From CAZLFQ01 sp964625465 (GTDB lineage Bacteria; Pseudomonadota; Alphaproteobacteria; Rickettsiales; Midichloriaceae), in the NCBI GenBank assembly GCA_964625465.1, contig CAZVFD010000001.1:1-64000 (forward strand): a stretch of DNA of 64,000 bases, given 5' to 3'. Shown here one piece after another: positions 1-8,448 of this stretch (its first letter is position 1; each line of letters begins with the position of its first letter). The translations under genes were made by a program, and so were the position numbers. Below the pieces are notes generated by a model. It saw nothing but the letters and a program-made list of their open reading frames with translations. It was not told where the DNA came from and made no database searches.

Positions 1-254
1 ATACCATATATCCCTTGCACTACAGGCCTGAAATATCCTGTATGATTTGGTAATAAACTTTGAATTTCGGAAAATATATCGAGGTTGATATATCTTGTCT
101 CATCGCTAATTTTTGCTTCTGCTTTGCAATAAACTTCTTGAAAACAGAAAATTAGAACATCTTGTTTTGATTTTATAAAACTAAGCAATGGCTCTTTAAC
201 GTGACCGCCCCAGATGTTTAGTGTTATTAACTTTAATGAATTTGCGCTGACCAT
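1..254 (-). CDS. Endonuclease/exonuclease/phosphatase family protein (N-terminal part only)
   Basis: The reverse strand from the ATG at 254 is open to the window edge (about 84 codons) and is preceded directly by an in-frame TAG, so 254 is the upstream-most start. The first residues read LKLITLNIWGGHV, then DVLIFCFQEVY. The N-W-G and Q-E-V signatures are the first two catalytic blocks of the DNase I-like EEP fold (the Asn and the metal-binding Glu). The fold covers nucleases, sphingomyelinases and inositol phosphatases, so the substrate cannot be named from this fragment. No signal peptide is visible. It follows four same-strand genes after a 135-bp gap. Confidence 0.6.
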   Translation of the reverse strand, partial: MVSANSLKLITLNIWGGHVKEPLLSFIKSKQDVLIFCFQEVYCKAEAKISDETRYINLDIFSEIQSLLPNHTGYFRPVVQGIYG

Positions 255-276
255 CTATTGTTCCATCATTTATGTC

Positions 277-309
277 ATTTTACGAAAAATAATTCTTTAC
301 TCGTAAAAT
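277..309. repeat. AT-rich perfect inverted repeat
   Basis: ATTTTACGA at 277-285 is repeated in inverted form as TCGTAAAAT at 301-309, with a 15-base loop, in the 135-bp space between two minus-strand genes. The stem is AT-rich and no clear T-run follows on the minus strand, so it may be a weak terminator, a regulatory hairpin or chance. Confidence 0.3.
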
Positions 310-389
310 TGCAGCAAGAATTTTGCGGCAGAGTTCGAGATGTGTAAGTTGTAATTGTATTAATCTTTATCATAATACCTTAGCAATCC

Positions 390-827
390 TCATCTTGATT
401 TTTTTTCTAAACGGGTATGAATTAAATAATTTTTGGAAGGGCCGGTAATTTTATAATCCATAAAGATGGTGTTCCCTGCTATCCGACAATTCAACAAGTA
501 CTCATCATTTTTACAAAGGTGAGCATGGGAAAAAGTACATGCTGATTCTGACAAAAATATCGGAACGGCTTTATGCATAATTTCTTTTTTGCTATTGCAA
601 ATTTTTAGTAGCCCAGAATCATATATGAAATATTGTTTTTGATAGAATTCTTGAGCAGTGCCATCCAGAAAATAATGGCCATGTTCATAGTATTCTATAG
701 TATTTTCAGATTCAGGATAAAATTTTGCCTCGCCCGTAATTACGAGCTCTGGGCTGCTGACATTTCTTTTTAGTGCAAAAGATCCAGTTAAAAATGACAT
801 TATGAGTTCTATACTTGATGAATTCAC
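390..827 (-). CDS. DUF6314 family protein
   Basis: A 145-residue soluble protein. The layout LTGSFALKR near the start, GEAKF, IEYYEHGHY, a central F-x-Y strand, the S-H-x-H-x-C-x-x-D-x-Y block around residues 99-110 and a final K-I-T-G-P-x-K-x-Y block matches the DUF6314 family, a small beta-rich domain of unknown function. It starts with GTG at 827, which overlaps the stop of the upstream acetyltransferase gene by 4 bases (GTGA), so the two are translationally coupled; an internal ATG at 800 is the alternative start. Its role in the ABC-exporter operon is unknown. Confidence 0.6.
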   Translation of the reverse strand: MNSSSIELIMSFLTGSFALKRNVSSPELVITGEAKFYPESENTIEYYEHGHYFLDGTAQEFYQKQYFIYDSGLLKICNSKKEIMHKAVPIFLSESACTFSHAHLCKNDEYLLNCRIAGNTIFMDYKITGPSKNYLIHTRLEKKSR

Positions 828-1279
828 AACTCTTTACCCACCGGAACATCGTTTGGATCAAACTCTTGGTTTTCAGGATCATTGAACGGCATTTCTGTAT
901 AGCCGTTTTTAAGATAGAATCTTAAACTGCTTTGCCTGGATTCAGCATGGATGCTTTTAACACCTAAACTTTTCAGCCAGTTTTCTATAAGTGCTAAAAA
1001 TACACTACCAGAATTTTGATTCCTCTTATTCTCCTCGATGGCGATAATACGAATTGCCGCTCTTTGATCTGGCCAGAACTGAATACTGGCATAGCCAATA
1101 ATATCTACGCTTTGATATAAAACAAAGTGAAAATAATCCTTATGAGTGAAAGTCCATGTATATGGATCCTCTATACCTATTGGTATAAAAAAATAAGTAT
1201 TTCGATAATGCTTAGCGGCAACCCACTCAGTATCATCTTTGCATTCTCTAATATATAATTCTTCAATAATTTTCTTCAT
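824..1279 (-). CDS. GNAT family N-acetyltransferase
   Basis: A 151-residue protein with the GNAT core: a central strand pair (IIGYASIQFWP, then AAIRIIAIEENKRNQNSG, the acetyl-CoA pyrophosphate loop region), a helix, and the strand-helix ending in SLRFYLKNGYTEM. The R/Q-x-x-G-x-G/A loop is degenerate (KRNQNSGS). The acceptor substrate is not predictable. It overlaps the upstream ABC exporter gene by 4 bases (ATGA) and the downstream DUF6314 gene by 4 bases, so it lies inside one tightly packed operon. Confidence 0.75.
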   Translation of the reverse strand: MKKIIEELYIRECKDDTEWVAAKHYRNTYFFIPIGIEDPYTWTFTHKDYFHFVLYQSVDIIGYASIQFWPDQRAAIRIIAIEENKRNQNSGSVFLALIENWLKSLGVKSIHAESRQSSLRFYLKNGYTEMPFNDPENQEFDPNDVPVGKEL

Positions 1280-3093
1280 AGCTCTTCCTCACGGCTTCCC
1301 ACATCATCCTCCTTTTGATCATCACCTAAAAACCCACCAACTTGTGCGTCCCACAAAGTTTTGTACAATCCCTTTTTGGCTAGAAGAGTTTCATGCGACC
1401 CATCCTCAACAATTTTTCCATGATCAAAAACTAAGATTCGATCCATATGAAGTAACGTCGATAAGCGATGAGCAATTACGATGGTTGTCTTATCCTGCAT
1501 CAATTTCCATAGGCTCTCTTGGATATAACTTTCTGTAACAGAATCTAGCTGACTTGTCGCTTCATCTAAAATTAAAATCGGAGCATTTTTCAAAATAGCG
1601 CGAGCGATAGCTATTCGCTGACGCTGTCCGCCAGATAGTTTAACACCCCGTTCACCTACTAATGATTCGTAACCATTTGGTAAATTTGCTATAAACTCAT
1701 GTGCATGTGCTTTTTTCGCAGCTTCGATCACTTCTGCATCAGTTGCATCAATTCGACCATATCTAATGTTGTCCATTAGACTGCGGTGAAAGAGGGAAGG
1801 ATCCTGTGGAATCATAGCGATATTATATCGTAGACTATCTTGGGTCACTGAACTGATATCTTGATCATCAATGAGAATCTTACCTTCAGAAACATCATAA
1901 AGTCGTAATATTAGATTTACAAAAGTGGTTTTTCCACCACCAGAATAACCAACCAAACCTACTTTTTGTCCAGCTTTGATTACGACAGATTTATTTTCAA
2001 AAAGTGGCTCGGTTCCTTTATAGTGGAATTTAACTTTATCAAAAATAATTTGGCCTTTTTGAACACTAAGAATGCTTGCCGATTCAGCATCTTCTAACTC
2101 TGGTTTTTCCTGAACAACACTCAATGCTTGAGAAATAACACCGTATAGTTTAGAGAAGTTTGAAAACTCGCGAGTTACTTGCCATAAGAAATCTACAATA
2201 GAAATGTTGATGACTAACACAAGGGCAAAGTCACCAATTGTTAGCCATCCTTCTTGCCTGCCTTTACATAAAAAATAAAAATTTGCGATTTGTAGAACAA
2301 AGGAAGAGTATCCATAAAACCCCCACATCCAAAAATATGTCCAGTGCAATTTTTTCTCTGCAGAAACAGCGCCTTCAAATGTATCATTAAGTTCTTCTTT
2401 CTCTTTATGCTTAGCAGTGAACAACCTTACAGATAGAATATTGGATAGCACGTCTACAATTTTACCAGTAATTATTGACCCATATTCTGACCAGTCACTG
2501 GCTTGAATCGTTAATCGTTTTGAAAAAAATACCGCCCAAAGAACAACTGAACTTGCCCACCCTAATGTAGCAAGTGCAAAAAACATATTCACTTGCCATA
2601 ATGTAATAACAGCAATTATCAGCGCAAGTGCATGACTAAAAAATCTATCAATTACAAGCTGAATAATCTCAGGAACACTTCTTGTAAGGTCATTAACTTT
2701 ATTAGCTAAATTTCCAGAAAACGTATTTTGATAGTAGTTATGACTTTTGTCGACAAGTAAGTCCATTGCATCACTGGCAATTTTCTGACGCATCTCTGGA
2801 ATCATTTTCACTTCAATGAAATAATTGTAGAGTCGGAATGTGGTTGTCAGAACAAAATACATTGCTAAGTATAAACTAATGGGTACAGCAAGATTTATAA
2901 ACACATCTTCCTGCGTTCCTTCTGGAAGGCGATTTAAGATAACCTTTAACAAATATGGCCTGATCGATAGATCAGCTGACCAAGCAAGAGCAGTCCAAAA
3001 CATGATGAACATGCCTATAGGAAATGGCTTGGTAGTATCTATAATATAAGACCACACTTGTTTTGCGGCGATTGGGCGTTGATTCTTAATCAT
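1276..3093 (-). CDS. ABC exporter, fused permease and ATPase (half-transporter A)
   Basis: About 605 residues if it starts at the ATG at 3093, which overlaps the stop of the preceding ABC gene by one base (TAATG) behind a GGAAGAGGAA ribosome site; a longer frame to 3147 overlaps that gene without a good ribosome site. The first 330 residues hold hydrophobic membrane segments (type I exporter fold). The ATPase domain shows Walker A GYSGGGKTT near residue 380, signature LSGGQRQR near 485, Walker B ILILDEATSQLD near 505 and the H-loop His in IAHRLS. The Walker A third glycine replaces the more usual serine or small residue but the lysine is kept. It is a paralogue of the next gene, and the two probably form a heterodimeric exporter. 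Substrate unknown. Confidence 0.85.
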   Translation of the reverse strand: MIKNQRPIAAKQVWSYIIDTTKPFPIGMFIMFWTALAWSADLSIRPYLLKVILNRLPEGTQEDVFINLAVPISLYLAMYFVLTTTFRLYNYFIEVKMIPEMRQKIASDAMDLLVDKSHNYYQNTFSGNLANKVNDLTRSVPEIIQLVIDRFFSHALALIIAVITLWQVNMFFALATLGWASSVVLWAVFFSKRLTIQASDWSEYGSIITGKIVDVLSNILSVRLFTAKHKEKEELNDTFEGAVSAEKKLHWTYFWMWGFYGYSSFVLQIANFYFLCKGRQEGWLTIGDFALVLVINISIVDFLWQVTREFSNFSKLYGVISQALSVVQEKPELEDAESASILSVQKGQIIFDKVKFHYKGTEPLFENKSVVIKAGQKVGLVGYSGGGKTTFVNLILRLYDVSEGKILIDDQDISSVTQDSLRYNIAMIPQDPSLFHRSLMDNIRYGRIDATDAEVIEAAKKAHAHEFIANLPNGYESLVGERGVKLSGGQRQRIAIARAILKNAPILILDEATSQLDSVTESYIQESLWKLMQDKTTIVIAHRLSTLLHMDRILVFDHGKIVEDGSHETLLAKKGLYKTLWDAQVGGFLGDDQKEDDVGSREEEL

Positions 3094-4874
3094 TATATTT
3101 CCTCTTCCAATTTGTCCGGTAAGAAGCCACCAACTTGAGAGTTCCAAAGATGGTGATACAAACCTTCCTTTTTCAATAGAGCTGTATGAGTTCCATCTTC
3201 GATTATTTGCCCTTGGTTAAACACTAAAATTCTGTCCATCTCAAGTAGCGTTGAAAGTCTGTGAGCAATCACGATGGTAGTTTTGCCACTCATCAATTTT
3301 GCTAAACTTTCTTGGATCAAGTTCTCAGTTACTGAATCAAGAGAGCTGGTAGCCTCATCTAAAATTAAAATAGGAGAGGCTTTCAGCATTGCGCGTGCAA
3401 TTGCGATACGCTGTCTTTGCCCCCCAGAAAGTTTAATGCCACGTTCGCCGACAAGGGAGTTATAGCCTTTCTCTGTTTGCAAAATAAATTCGTGTGCATG
3501 CGCGTTTTTTGCAGCAGCTATTACTTCTTTTTCAGAAGCTGAAGGCTTGCCATACTTGATGTTTTCCATCAAAGTTCTGTGAAACAAAGAAGGATCCTGT
3601 GGTATAAAGCTTATACTTTCTCGTAAACTATCTTGGGTTACTTTACTTATATCTTGCCCATCGATAAGAATTCGGCCACCGTCCACATCAAAGAACCTAG
3701 TTATTAAATTTACGAAAGTACTTTTCCCACTTCCTGAATAACCAACCAACCCTACTTTCTCACCAGGTTTTATAGTCACAGTCTTGTTTTTGAAAAGATT
3801 ACTATTCTTGCGGTATTTAAATGTTACTTTATCAAATTTAATTTCACCTTTTGTAACTACGAGTTGTGTAGCATCTGCAGCATCCTTTAGCTGGTGATCA
3901 ACCAGTAATATTTTTAGCGCTTGTTGGGTGGTGCCTTTGTAATCATTATAATTCCCAATTTCCTCTGAAAACATCCAAGTTTCCATAGTTATACCCATGC
4001 ATACCGTAATTACTAGCATCAGATCGCCAAGACCTAAAATTTGTATTTGATATAAGTATAATAAGCAAAGCATCAAAGAGCCGATGCCAATACTGTTACA
4101 AATACCTTTGAGATAATTCACTTTCAGCTCAATCCATGAAAGATTCGCTGATGCATCAAATGCTTTTCTAGAATACTTGGCTAAATATTGACCCTCAAAA
4201 CTTCTTCTAGCGAATAGTCTTACATTTGAAATGTTACCTATTGCATCCACTACTTTGCCTATTAGTGTGCTTCTTGTTTCGGCAAATATCGCAGCCTTTT
4301 TCTCTATGGGACGTGAAAATCTTACTGATAGATATAGAAAAGAAGCTGTCCAAATGCCCACAATTAGACCTGCCCACAAATTCACACTTAGAACCAATAA
4401 AATTGGAAATGTTAGCATTAGAGTTACCCGAAAAGCCTTGAAAACTAAGAAGTCAAAAATGCGCTCAGATCCTTTGGCAACATCAGAGATCTTTGTGGAT
4501 AAACTGCCGGCAAAATTATTTTGGTAATATTCGTGGGAATGTAAGGTCATGTACTCCACAAGTTTTTCGGTTATAGTCGAAAACAAGTAAGGGTATACTT
4601 TCATGCGAAAGTAGTCACATATTCTCCAAAGCCAATTGATTGATTCCCAAAAGATAAAGTAGTAAATTGCAAACCAATAGAGACCATCTAGGTTTCCACT
4701 GGTTAACTTATTGGTTAGTGCACGAATTAAGATCCCATCGAAAACATATACCGTGCTTACAGCGGTTATAACCACGCAAAGCCAAATTACATGTGACTTA
4801 ATAGGCTTCAAAAAGAACCGCAGAAAACTGAAGATGTTTCTAGGAATTTTATTTATATCTAAGCTATTTTTCAT
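3093..4874 (-). CDS. ABC exporter, fused permease and ATPase (half-transporter B)
   Basis: About 593 residues if translation begins at MKNSLDINK (4874); the frame is open to 4925 but the extra 17 residues are Cys/Trp-rich and have no ribosome site. The N-terminal membrane domain is followed by an ATPase domain with Walker A GYSGSGKST near residue 377, signature LSGGQRQR, Walker B ILILDEATSSLD and H-loop IAHRLS. It is closely similar to the downstream ABC gene, including stretches such as QDPSLFHR and NAHAHEFI, so the pair arose by duplication. It is the first gene of the five-gene minus-strand cluster. Confidence 0.85.
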   Translation of the reverse strand: MKNSLDINKIPRNIFSFLRFFLKPIKSHVIWLCVVITAVSTVYVFDGILIRALTNKLTSGNLDGLYWFAIYYFIFWESINWLWRICDYFRMKVYPYLFSTITEKLVEYMTLHSHEYYQNNFAGSLSTKISDVAKGSERIFDFLVFKAFRVTLMLTFPILLVLSVNLWAGLIVGIWTASFLYLSVRFSRPIEKKAAIFAETRSTLIGKVVDAIGNISNVRLFARRSFEGQYLAKYSRKAFDASANLSWIELKVNYLKGICNSIGIGSLMLCLLYLYQIQILGLGDLMLVITVCMGITMETWMFSEEIGNYNDYKGTTQQALKILLVDHQLKDAADATQLVVTKGEIKFDKVTFKYRKNSNLFKNKTVTIKPGEKVGLVGYSGSGKSTFVNLITRFFDVDGGRILIDGQDISKVTQDSLRESISFIPQDPSLFHRTLMENIKYGKPSASEKEVIAAAKNAHAHEFILQTEKGYNSLVGERGIKLSGGQRQRIAIARAMLKASPILILDEATSSLDSVTENLIQESLAKLMSGKTTIVIAHRLSTLLEMDRILVFNQGQIIEDGTHTALLKKEGLYHHLWNSQVGGFLPDKLEEEI

Positions 4875-4936
4875 AAAAAATCTGAATTTTGTCCAGCAGC
4901 ACAGGATATAACAACCCAACGTCATGCGTCAAGCGA

Positions 4937-6001
4937 TTATTTTGATTTTATTTCTTTAAGATACTGTATGTCACCTTCTTCAGACACTTCAAAGTTGTGT
5001 TTTGCCAGAGCTGCGCTCATGTCTAAAGGCTCAATTTTATATATCAAATCAAACTCTACATATTCATTAGTAGTTGCAATAGTTTGAATGTCTTCAATCT
5101 CTTTCAAAGTGATTAATTTCGCCCTCATATCGGCCCAGTCTTTTGGGGAGCTAGTGCTTGCTACCATGCGAGTTTTAAAGGTTCTATTTTCATCAAATGG
5201 GTTTACGCCCTTATAATAGTCATCAATTTTAGTTAGGATATTTAATGCGAAATTTTTGTATAAATCAGCATCTCCGGTTTTACTGTTAAATTTTTGCATT
5301 GAGTGCAAGGTAACATCATCATCTTGCGACACAATGCGCACACTTGTATCAAACGCTGTATTGAGCTCTTTTGTCATCACAAAAATAATTTGATCTGCGT
5401 GATATTTTTCAAGTATCTTTTTATAATGACTAAAAGGTTCTTTCATTACTTGTAATTGGTCTATATCAGCATCGTCTTCTAGATCACCCATCGCAAAAGA
5501 GTATTTACTTAGCCCAATAACCAATGGCATTTGCCCCCAAGCCTTAGCCCACTCGTTATCCCCCCATATTTGGTAATTGCCATCAATGTTTAATATAGGA
5601 ATTACAAGAGCAGAAAGAGCATACTCACCAGCATAATTAGCCCCAATTTTATTTAAGATATTTCTTATTTCTTCAGGCTTGAAAGACACGCTTATTGTAG
5701 CCATATAAGTCTTAGAGGTCATGCGCTCTTTGATAACCTTCGTGTCACTGACAAGGTCGAAAATCTGATCGCGTTTTATATTATCAATTTTCCAATGCAT
5801 TGATGAAGGAATAAGCCGTTTAAGTAGAATGACAAATGCTTCTTGTGTTCCTTTATTGACTGCTTCTCTACGGGCATTATCCAAAGAATCTGACTCAGCA
5901 TAAATCTCTACGCCGTCCACATCAAATGGGTTCAGATCGGTTGCCTGGGCAGGAAACCATATAAGAACCAATGACAATATGCACAATACTTGTTTTAGCA
6001 T
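4937..6001 (-). CDS. DUF2066 domain protein with signal peptide
   Basis: A 354-residue protein that begins with a signal peptide (MLKQVLCILSLVLIWFPAQA, likely cleaved after AQA). The mature start NPFDVDGVEIYAES, followed by ARREAVNKGTQEAFVILLKRL, is typical of the DUF2066 family of periplasmic or envelope proteins of unknown function. Later residues hold a DxxxD-rich region and a mixed alpha/beta C-terminus. It lies 62 bases upstream of ABC half-transporter B on the same strand and is divergent from yciB, with a short shared intergenic region. Confidence 0.65.
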   Translation of the reverse strand: MLKQVLCILSLVLIWFPAQATDLNPFDVDGVEIYAESDSLDNARREAVNKGTQEAFVILLKRLIPSSMHWKIDNIKRDQIFDLVSDTKVIKERMTSKTYMATISVSFKPEEIRNILNKIGANYAGEYALSALVIPILNIDGNYQIWGDNEWAKAWGQMPLVIGLSKYSFAMGDLEDDADIDQLQVMKEPFSHYKKILEKYHADQIIFVMTKELNTAFDTSVRIVSQDDDVTLHSMQKFNSKTGDADLYKNFALNILTKIDDYYKGVNPFDENRTFKTRMVASTSSPKDWADMRAKLITLKEIEDIQTIATTNEYVEFDLIYKIEPLDMSAALAKHNFEVSEEGDIQYLKEIKSK

Positions 6002-6067
6002 GCGAAAATATGTATAATGACTTACCTAGCCTACGAAATTAACCAACTCATTACAATACAAAAACTT

Positions 6068-6604
6068 ATGTCGCCTACATTATTAGTTGAAATATTGCCA
6101 TCCATACTGTTTTTGTTAGTTAGTAACATGTACAACTTGATATATGGAGTAGTGATTTTAATTGCTAGCTCATTTATCTGTATTTGTTATTTATACATGA
6201 CTCAACGCAAAATCTCATGGATTTTGATCTGTTCGTTTACTTTGCTTGCGTTTTTTGGAGGTCTTACGATTTATAGTGGAAATGGTATGTTTATTAAAAT
6301 GAAGCCAACATTTGTAAATATTATTTTTGCGATTGTTTTATTTGTAGATAGCATGATTTTAAAAAAAGGCCTTATTAGACGGCTATTGGGTTCGGCAATA
6401 AACTTGAGAAGCGCAACCTATTTCAGATTCTCAAAACATCTAGGACTTTTTTTCTTGTGTGTTGCTGCTTTAAATGAGCTTATTTGGCGAAACTATTCTG
6501 AATCAACTTGGATATATTTCAAAGTCTTTGCTCTGCCAATACTAAACATAGCTTTTGTGGTATCTTATATTTCATACATCCTTAAAAAGGAAAATATTAC
6601 TTAA
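6068..6604 (+). CDS. yciB: YciB/IspZ inner-membrane septation protein
   Basis: The product has about 178 residues from the ATG at 6068, which matches the family length; the frame is open to 6017, giving a 17-residue polar extension that would leave only 15 bases to the divergent gene. Family features in order are LPSILFLLVSN at the N-terminus, a second membrane segment ending YLYMTQRK, FGGLTIYSGNGMFIKMKPT (the family GGLT...F.KWKPT block), the segment SMILKKGLIRRLLG, and LFFLCVAALNELIWRNYSES near the end. About five membrane helices. In E. coli YciB is linked to septation and envelope integrity. Confidence 0.85.
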   Translation: MSPTLLVEILPSILFLLVSNMYNLIYGVVILIASSFICICYLYMTQRKISWILICSFTLLAFFGGLTIYSGNGMFIKMKPTFVNIIFAIVLFVDSMILKKGLIRRLLGSAINLRSATYFRFSKHLGLFFLCVAALNELIWRNYSESTWIYFKVFALPILNIAFVVSYISYILKKENIT

Positions 6605-6641
6605 GTTATCAAACGCGATAAAATACTACTTTTGCTAAGTT

Positions 6642-7787
6642 TTAAGATCCTTTTCTATCGTCAAAAAAGTTTTTCATTTTTGAGAAAAACCCTTCAGTTT
6701 CAGGATTAGAATTATTGACAGATTCTTTATCAAATTCTTCTAACAACTCTCGCTGTTTTTTATTTAGGCGTGAAGGTATTTCGATTTTAGTATGCACAAT
6801 CATATCCCCAGTTCGTGAGGACTTCATGATTGGCATTCCTTTGCCTCTTAATCTAAATTGTGTTCCAGATTGTGTTCCTTCAGGGATGGTCACCTTGGCT
6901 TTGCCACCATCAATGGTTGGCACCTCTATTGAGCCCCCCAAAGTTGCTGTTGTCATTTTCATTGGTACAACGCAGTGTAGGTCGGAATTTTCGCGGGCGA
7001 ATAATTTGTGAGTTTTTACAGTAACGAAAATATACAAATCTCCAGGTTTTCCACCTCTGGTTCCTGCTTCCCCTTCGCCTGCGACACGAATGCGCATTCC
7101 ATCTTCCACTCCTGCTGGAATAGTAACGTTAATTTTCCTTTGTTGGGGTATGCGTCCCTGACCATGGCACTTATTACATGGATCAGCTATTGTTTCTCCA
7201 GTTCCAGAGCAGGTTGGACAGGTTCTCTCTATCATGAAAAAGCCCTGCTGAGCTCGCATTCTTCCTGATCCATGGCAAGTTCCGCATGTGGTTTTCTTGC
7301 CAGATTTGCTCCCAGATCCTTTGCATGCATCACAGTTTACATGGGCTCTATAGTTGACTTCTTGTTTTCCGCCGTTAAAAGCTTCTTCTAAAGAAATCGT
7401 CATGTTGTATCTTAGGTCGGAGCCACGGTTCATTTCTTCTGGGTGTCTGCGTTGTTGACCTCCGCCGCCCATAAATTCGTTGAAGATACCGCCGAATAGA
7501 TCTGACATATCTGAGAAGTCAGCTCCGCCTCCAAAACCGCCTTGGCCGAATCCGCCACCTTGTTCAAATGCTGAGTGCCCCATTCTGTCGTATGCAGCGC
7601 GCTTATCGTCATCTTTTAATATTTCGTATGCTTCGTTAATTTCCTTGAACTTTCTTTCAGCTTCTTTGTCGCCTTGATTTCTATCTGGGTGATGCTGCAT
7701 AGCCAATTTTCTGTAGGCCTTTTTTATCTCGTCAGCATTTGCTCCCTTGGTAATACCAAGCGTTTCGTAAAAGTCTCTCTTGCTCAT
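6642..7787 (-). CDS. dnaJ: Chaperone DnaJ (Hsp40)
   Basis: 381 residues, the usual length. J domain at residues 1-70 with the HPD tripeptide (MQHHPDRN); Gly/Phe-rich linker near 75-110; four zinc-binding CxxCxGxG repeats (CDACKGSG, CGTCHGSG, CPTCSGTG, CNKCHGQG) in the middle; then the C-terminal substrate-binding beta domains. It stimulates the DnaK ATPase and delivers unfolded clients. dnaJ and dnaK are close but not co-transcribed here: dnaJ is on the minus strand, downstream of tsaB, and dnaK is on the plus strand 2.6 kb away. Confidence 0.97.
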   Translation of the reverse strand: MSKRDFYETLGITKGANADEIKKAYRKLAMQHHPDRNQGDKEAERKFKEINEAYEILKDDDKRAAYDRMGHSAFEQGGGFGQGGFGGGADFSDMSDLFGGIFNEFMGGGGQQRRHPEEMNRGSDLRYNMTISLEEAFNGGKQEVNYRAHVNCDACKGSGSKSGKKTTCGTCHGSGRMRAQQGFFMIERTCPTCSGTGETIADPCNKCHGQGRIPQQRKINVTIPAGVEDGMRIRVAGEGEAGTRGGKPGDLYIFVTVKTHKLFARENSDLHCVVPMKMTTATLGGSIEVPTIDGGKAKVTIPEGTQSGTQFRLRGKGMPIMKSSRTGDMIVHTKIEIPSRLNKKQRELLEEFDKESVNNSNPETEGFFSKMKNFFDDRKGS

Positions 7788-7836
7788 ATATCGATATAGT
7801 GTTTTGTAGTATTAGATAGGTGAAAATTGCTAAATT

Positions 7837-8448
7837 TCAAGCTTTGCTTTCTAATTTCTTTTTCTCTACAGCATCGGATTCCCTAATATACAGGGGTTTA
7901 AGTGCTGTTTTGTCTAATGCATTGTCTTTAATTCTTCTAAGGGCTGCCGTGGCTAATAATTTGGCATCGGGCAATTCTTTGTTCCCAAGTGCCCCGATAA
8001 TTTTTACATTTCCAGCTAGTTTTAACGCTACATCTTTATCGAGTAATAAAATTTTGGATGTGGGTATATTATTGTTAAAAGTTTGACAGTAATATTGAGA
8101 TCTGCCCGCATCAAGACAGGTCATTACTTCTTTTTCGCAGCTAAAATAACTCATGCATTCCATGGTGGAAATTCCCAAAACATTCTTGCGCAAAGTCTGG
8201 TTAATTCCTTGAATCGCAGCAATTCCAATCCGAATGCCAGTAAAGCTGCCCGGTCCCACTGTGCAGGTAAAATAGCCTAGATCTCTATACTGTAATTGGC
8301 TGTTTTTTAGGGCTTCTTCTATCATTGGTATGGCCAATTCCGCCTGCCGATTCGGGGTTTCTTCAATCAAATATTGAATGCAGGTATCATCCTTAAAGAT
8401 TGCAACACTACATCTGCCGCAACAGGTATCTATAGCTAAAATCATCAT
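7837..8448 (-). CDS. tsaB: tRNA t6A37 biosynthesis protein TsaB
   Basis: A 203-residue ASKHA-fold protein starting MMILAIDTCCGRCSVAIF, with the TsaB block FTCTVGPGSFTGIRIGIA near residues 63-80. TsaB scaffolds TsaD in making threonylcarbamoyl-adenosine at position 37 of ANN-decoding tRNAs. The typical DTS/A start is DTC here, and the C-terminal half is short as in other small-genome alphaproteobacteria. The start overlaps the stop of the upstream PfkB gene (ATGATGA), so the two are coupled. dnaJ follows after 49 bases. Confidence 0.88.
   Translation of the reverse strand: MMILAIDTCCGRCSVAIFKDDTCIQYLIEETPNRQAELAIPMIEEALKNSQLQYRDLGYFTCTVGPGSFTGIRIGIAAIQGINQTLRKNVLGISTMECMSYFSCEKEVMTCLDAGRSQYYCQTFNNNIPTSKILLLDKDVALKLAGNVKIIGALGNKELPDAKLLATAALRRIKDNALDKTALKPLYIRESDAVEKKKLESKA

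Noticed and set aside
277..309. Rho-independent terminator between the first two minus-strand genes
   Set aside because: The inverted repeat is AT-rich, has a 15-base loop and lacks a clear T-run on the minus strand; kept only as an inverted repeat.
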